Assembly (NCBI GenBank): GCA_011525265.1
Contig: WTHV01000223.1
Location: 1-7,499 of the forward strand
Reading direction: 5' to 3'
From: Alphaproteobacteria bacterium
GTDB lineage: Bacteria > Pseudomonadota > Alphaproteobacteria > Puniceispirillales > Puniceispirillaceae
DNA: 7,499 nucleotides
Shown here: positions 5,394 to 7,499 of the stretch, in pieces
Layout: each line of letters begins with the position of its first letter
Numbering within the stretch: the first letter of the stretch is position 1
The notes under the pieces: model-generated
What the model saw: the letters and a program-made list of their open reading frames with translations, nothing else
Told to the model about the DNA's origin: nothing
Databases searched by the model: none
Program-made: the position numbers and the translations under genes

Positions 5394-6590
5394 TCACTCT
5401 TTGGTAAGAGTCATCTGCTTGACGTCAATTATCCCTGACTTAAATCCGCCCTCACAATAGGCGAGATATAATTCCCACATACGTTTGAATTTCGTGTCAA
5501 ACTGCCCCATTTGTGCGATAGTCGGCCATTGTGCGAGAAAGTCGATGCGCCATTGTTCAAGGGTTTTGGCATAATGCAACCCATAGCCCTTTGTTTCAGT
5601 GAGCGTCATGCCTGCTTCTTCAATTGGGGGGGTGATTTTCTCAATAGACGGCAACATACCGCCTGGGAAGATATATTTTTGAATGAAATCAGGGGTTGTC
5701 CGATAGCTTTCAAACTCTGAATCATCAATGGTAATCACTTGTAAAGCAGCTTTGCCACCATCGCGCAATACATCTGATATCTTATTGAAATAGGTTGACC
5801 AATAAGACATCCCAACAGCTTCAAACATTTCGATTGAGACAACCTTATCAAAACTTTGTGACTCAATGTCGCGGTAATCTGTGATTTTAATCTCAACCTT
5901 ATCATCAAGCCCGGCGGCTGTGATGCGGGCTTTGGCAAAGTCATATTGTTCTTGTGAAATGGTGATACAGGTCAGGCGCACATCATAGTTCTTTGCCGCA
6001 TATTCCGCAAAACCACCCCAACCACAGCCAATTTCCAACACATGATCACCAGCTTTCAATTCAGCCATTTCAGCTAATTTGCGGTATTTCATATTTTGTG
6101 CGTCTGATAATGACATTTGCTCTGTTTCAAACACAGCAGACGAATAGGTCATCGTCTCGTCAAGCCATAGGGCATAGAAATCATTGCCAAGATCATAATG
6201 ATAAGAAATATTCTTGCGTGAGCCTGTCTTAGAATTTCTGCGCAACATATGGCCAAGTCGTGTGAATAGCCATGATAGCGGGTTCATTTTGAGTTTTTCT
6301 TCCACAATCTGATTATTGGTTGCGGCAAATTCAATCAGATTGACCAGCGTGTTCGATGTCATCTCGCCCATCATATAGGCTTCACAGAACCCCATCTTGC
6401 CATCTTTGACAAGGCGCAAAAGACCGCTTCGTTCCACAATCGTCAAATCAGCTTCTACCCCTTTGGTCTTGCCCTTGAAATGATGGGTGTCACCTTCAGG
6501 AAATGTCAGGGTGAGGGCCCCAACGGGTAGTTTTGGGGCAACTTCTAAAATGATTTTCTTGGCGAATTTATAACGCAGAGAGGCAAACAT
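5394..6590 (-). CDS. Cyclopropane-fatty-acyl-phospholipid synthase-like SAM methyltransferase
   Basis: A 398-residue member of the CFA synthase family (COG2230), full length. The N-terminal lipid-binding part contains GFCEAYMMGEM at 67-77. The catalytic core opens with ISYHYDLGNDFYALWLDE at 128-145, followed by the SAM-binding VLEIGCGWGGFAEYA at 184-198 and acidic DYRDI at 238-242. The C-terminus has KYIFPGGMLPS and HYAKTLEQW. It transfers a methyl group from SAM to the double bond of an acyl chain in a membrane phospholipid. Compared by eye with E. coli Cfa, Glu239 (E257), Ile268 (I286) and Tyr317 (Y340) are kept, but Cys139 is Ser151 and His266 is Gln284. The product could therefore be a methylated or methylene chain, not a cyclopropane, as for Rhodobacter UfaM. 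The start overlaps the DUF1365 stop as TAATG, with AAAGGA at 6599-6604, implying translational coupling. Confidence 0.93.
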   Translation of the reverse strand: MFASLRYKFAKKIILEVAPKLPVGALTLTFPEGDTHHFKGKTKGVEADLTIVERSGLLRLVKDGKMGFCEAYMMGEMTSNTLVNLIEFAATNNQIVEEKLKMNPLSWLFTRLGHMLRRNSKTGSRKNISYHYDLGNDFYALWLDETMTYSSAVFETEQMSLSDAQNMKYRKLAEMAELKAGDHVLEIGCGWGGFAEYAAKNYDVRLTCITISQEQYDFAKARITAAGLDDKVEIKITDYRDIESQSFDKVVSIEMFEAVGMSYWSTYFNKISDVLRDGGKAALQVITIDDSEFESYRTTPDFIQKYIFPGGMLPSIEKITPPIEEAGMTLTETKGYGLHYAKTLEQWRIDFLAQWPTIAQMGQFDTKFKRMWELYLAYCEGGFKSGIIDVKQMTLTKE

Positions 6591-7420
6591 TATCGCTGTC
6601 CTTTTAGTGATGACAAAGAGTGAGGCTGTGACGGTGGGGGTGGTTTCGATATAAATGTCAAACGCTTTGCAAATAGCTTTAACGCCTCAAGATGGATGGC
6701 AAACCACGGGCGTAGCGGCCATTGTCTTGTTTTTATGAGGTTTTTGATAATCGACCAGCTTGTTAAGGGGGTGATCGTGCCGCGCATTGTTGCTGTTAGC
6801 GCTAATGCGCCTTTAATGCGGTAACGAATGATAAGATTATAGAGTGAGCCTGCTTGCCTGTGAAAGAGTTGGTAATCGCCTGTCACATCAAAGAAGGGGG
6901 AGACATGAAAGCATTTTTCAGCCTCATGCAAACTCGCACGCCCTGTATCATCACAGCGCCCAACATAAGAATGAGATTCACCAAAGGTATTGTGCACCTC
7001 ATAGACCACAAAGACCATTTGGTCCGCCGCATCAAGGCAGCGATAGACTGATAAAGGGTTAAAGCTTACCCCAAAAATACGCGGAAATGTCAAAAGCTCT
7101 ATGCGTGAGATGGGCGTTGTCACGCCAGATGCGCTGGCAAGTGCTTTGATATAATCACTCAAACTGTCATAGCTATGTGGCTTGTCGTATGATTTATGAA
7201 AACAGCCATAATCTTGCTCGGTAAAAGATAGGATGTTAAAGCGGCCAACAGAGAAAAAGCGTGATGTGCTGTTCGCCTTATCCAATTTGGTGATATCTAT
7301 CAGTAAGGATAGGCCAGGGCGTGCCAAAAAATGCGGCTTTGGCGCATGGCGTGTATGATGAATCTGTGAGGTTACCAAGGCACACGCATCTTGTGCTAGC
7401 CACCTGTCTTGAACAGTCAT
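6590..7420 (-). CDS. DUF1365 domain-containing protein
   Basis: A 276-residue protein of the DUF1365 family. Diagnostic segments are LLTFPRIFGVSFNPLSVYRC at 109-128, EVHNTFGESHSY at 141-152, KCFHVSPFFDVTGDY at 169-183, and the C-terminal IHLEALKLFAKR at 242-253. The molecular function is not established. The gene is almost always next to a CFA-synthase-like gene and often an FAD-dependent oxidoreductase, so a role in making or handling modified acyl chains is inferred. I chose ATG 7420 because a strong GGGAGAGG lies seven bases upstream. The frame is open to a GTG at 7447, which would translate through that ribosome-binding site. The stop TAA shares one base with the CFA-like ATG (TAATG). The last 25 residues, after about 255, are Pro/Ser-rich and probably unstructured. 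Confidence 0.9.
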   Translation of the reverse strand: MTVQDRWLAQDACALVTSQIHHTRHAPKPHFLARPGLSLLIDITKLDKANSTSRFFSVGRFNILSFTEQDYGCFHKSYDKPHSYDSLSDYIKALASASGVTTPISRIELLTFPRIFGVSFNPLSVYRCLDAADQMVFVVYEVHNTFGESHSYVGRCDDTGRASLHEAEKCFHVSPFFDVTGDYQLFHRQAGSLYNLIIRYRIKGALALTATMRGTITPLTSWSIIKNLIKTRQWPLRPWFAIHLEALKLFAKRLTFISKPPPPSQPHSLSSLKGQR

Positions 7421-7459
7421 GTAAAAGCCTCTCCCTTGTCCTTCCACCTACTAATACAT

Positions 7460-7499
7460 TTACGCTTCTAAACTTTTTGCAAAAGCACTTGGCTCATGC
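7460..7499 (-). CDS. Probable C-terminal end of an upstream gene (possibly FAD-dependent amine oxidase-like), partial
   Basis: On the minus strand an open frame enters from the right edge and ends with TAA at 7462-7460, giving 12 codons that read HEPSAFAKSLEA. The stop lies 39 bases before the DUF1365 ATG, normal operon spacing. In related clusters an FAD-dependent oxidoreductase precedes DUF1365, and such proteins tend to end with a segment like GFHEDGxxxGLxAA, which this loosely resembles. Twelve residues cannot establish identity; the call rests mostly on context. Confidence 0.35.
   Translation of the reverse strand, partial: HEPSAFAKSLEA

Noticed and set aside
4945..5460. 171-codon plus-strand open frame across the DUF3833/CFA-like gap.
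   Set aside because: It is antisense to two well-supported genes and reads through the promoter region with no family signal.

Overview
The window reads as chromosomal DNA of a moderately AT-rich alphaproteobacterium, possibly a marine one. This rests on protein flavour (HD phosphohydrolase, DUF3833, DUF1365), moderate base composition and possible ECF11-type promoters; no marker gene fixes the taxon. Coding is dense, with no gene-free stretch above 300 bases and no mobile element, CRISPR array or rRNA.

Left part (1-2837): the 5' portion of a tRNA-Leu(UAA) gene on the minus strand runs off the left edge. A 160-base regulatory interval follows, with a dyad-rich segment and a sigma70-like promoter, leading into a small orphan protein (214-576, +). 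Next come an HD-domain phosphohydrolase (589-1206, -), a membrane-anchored coiled-coil protein of unknown function (1331-2029, +) and a flavin-reductase-like FMN-binding protein (2026-2679, -).

Right part (2838-7499): this looks like one functional locus split into two converging arms. The plus arm is an atypical SDR (2838), a classical SDR (3578) and an NTF2/SnoaL-like protein (4342). The minus arm, read right to left, is the probable C-terminal tail of an upstream protein (7460-7499), DUF1365 (6590-7420), a cyclopropane-fatty-acid-synthase-like methyltransferase (5394-6590) and DUF3833 (4770-5261). Proteobacterial neighbourhoods combining SDR, NTF2-like, FAD-dependent oxidoreductase, DUF1365, CFA-synthase-like and DUF3833 genes are known, often near sigmaE/ChrR-type ECF regulators that respond to singlet oxygen. 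The inferred job is modification of membrane fatty acyl chains under photo-oxidative or membrane stress.

The most interesting signals are: (i) two matched candidate ECF promoters, TGATCT-N16-CGTATAA before the SDR arm and TGATCC-N16-CGTAAAC before DUF3833, which would tie both arms to one stress sigma factor; (ii) a CFA-like enzyme in which two residues of the E. coli Cfa bicarbonate site appear replaced (Cys to Ser, His to Gln), suggesting methylation chemistry other than plain cyclopropanation; (iii) a first SDR lacking the catalytic Tyr; and (iv) two separate convergent gene pairs whose stop codons share one 4-base palindrome (CTAG, TTAA). No wholly new system is demonstrated. The two-armed lipid-modification locus is the best candidate for follow-up.
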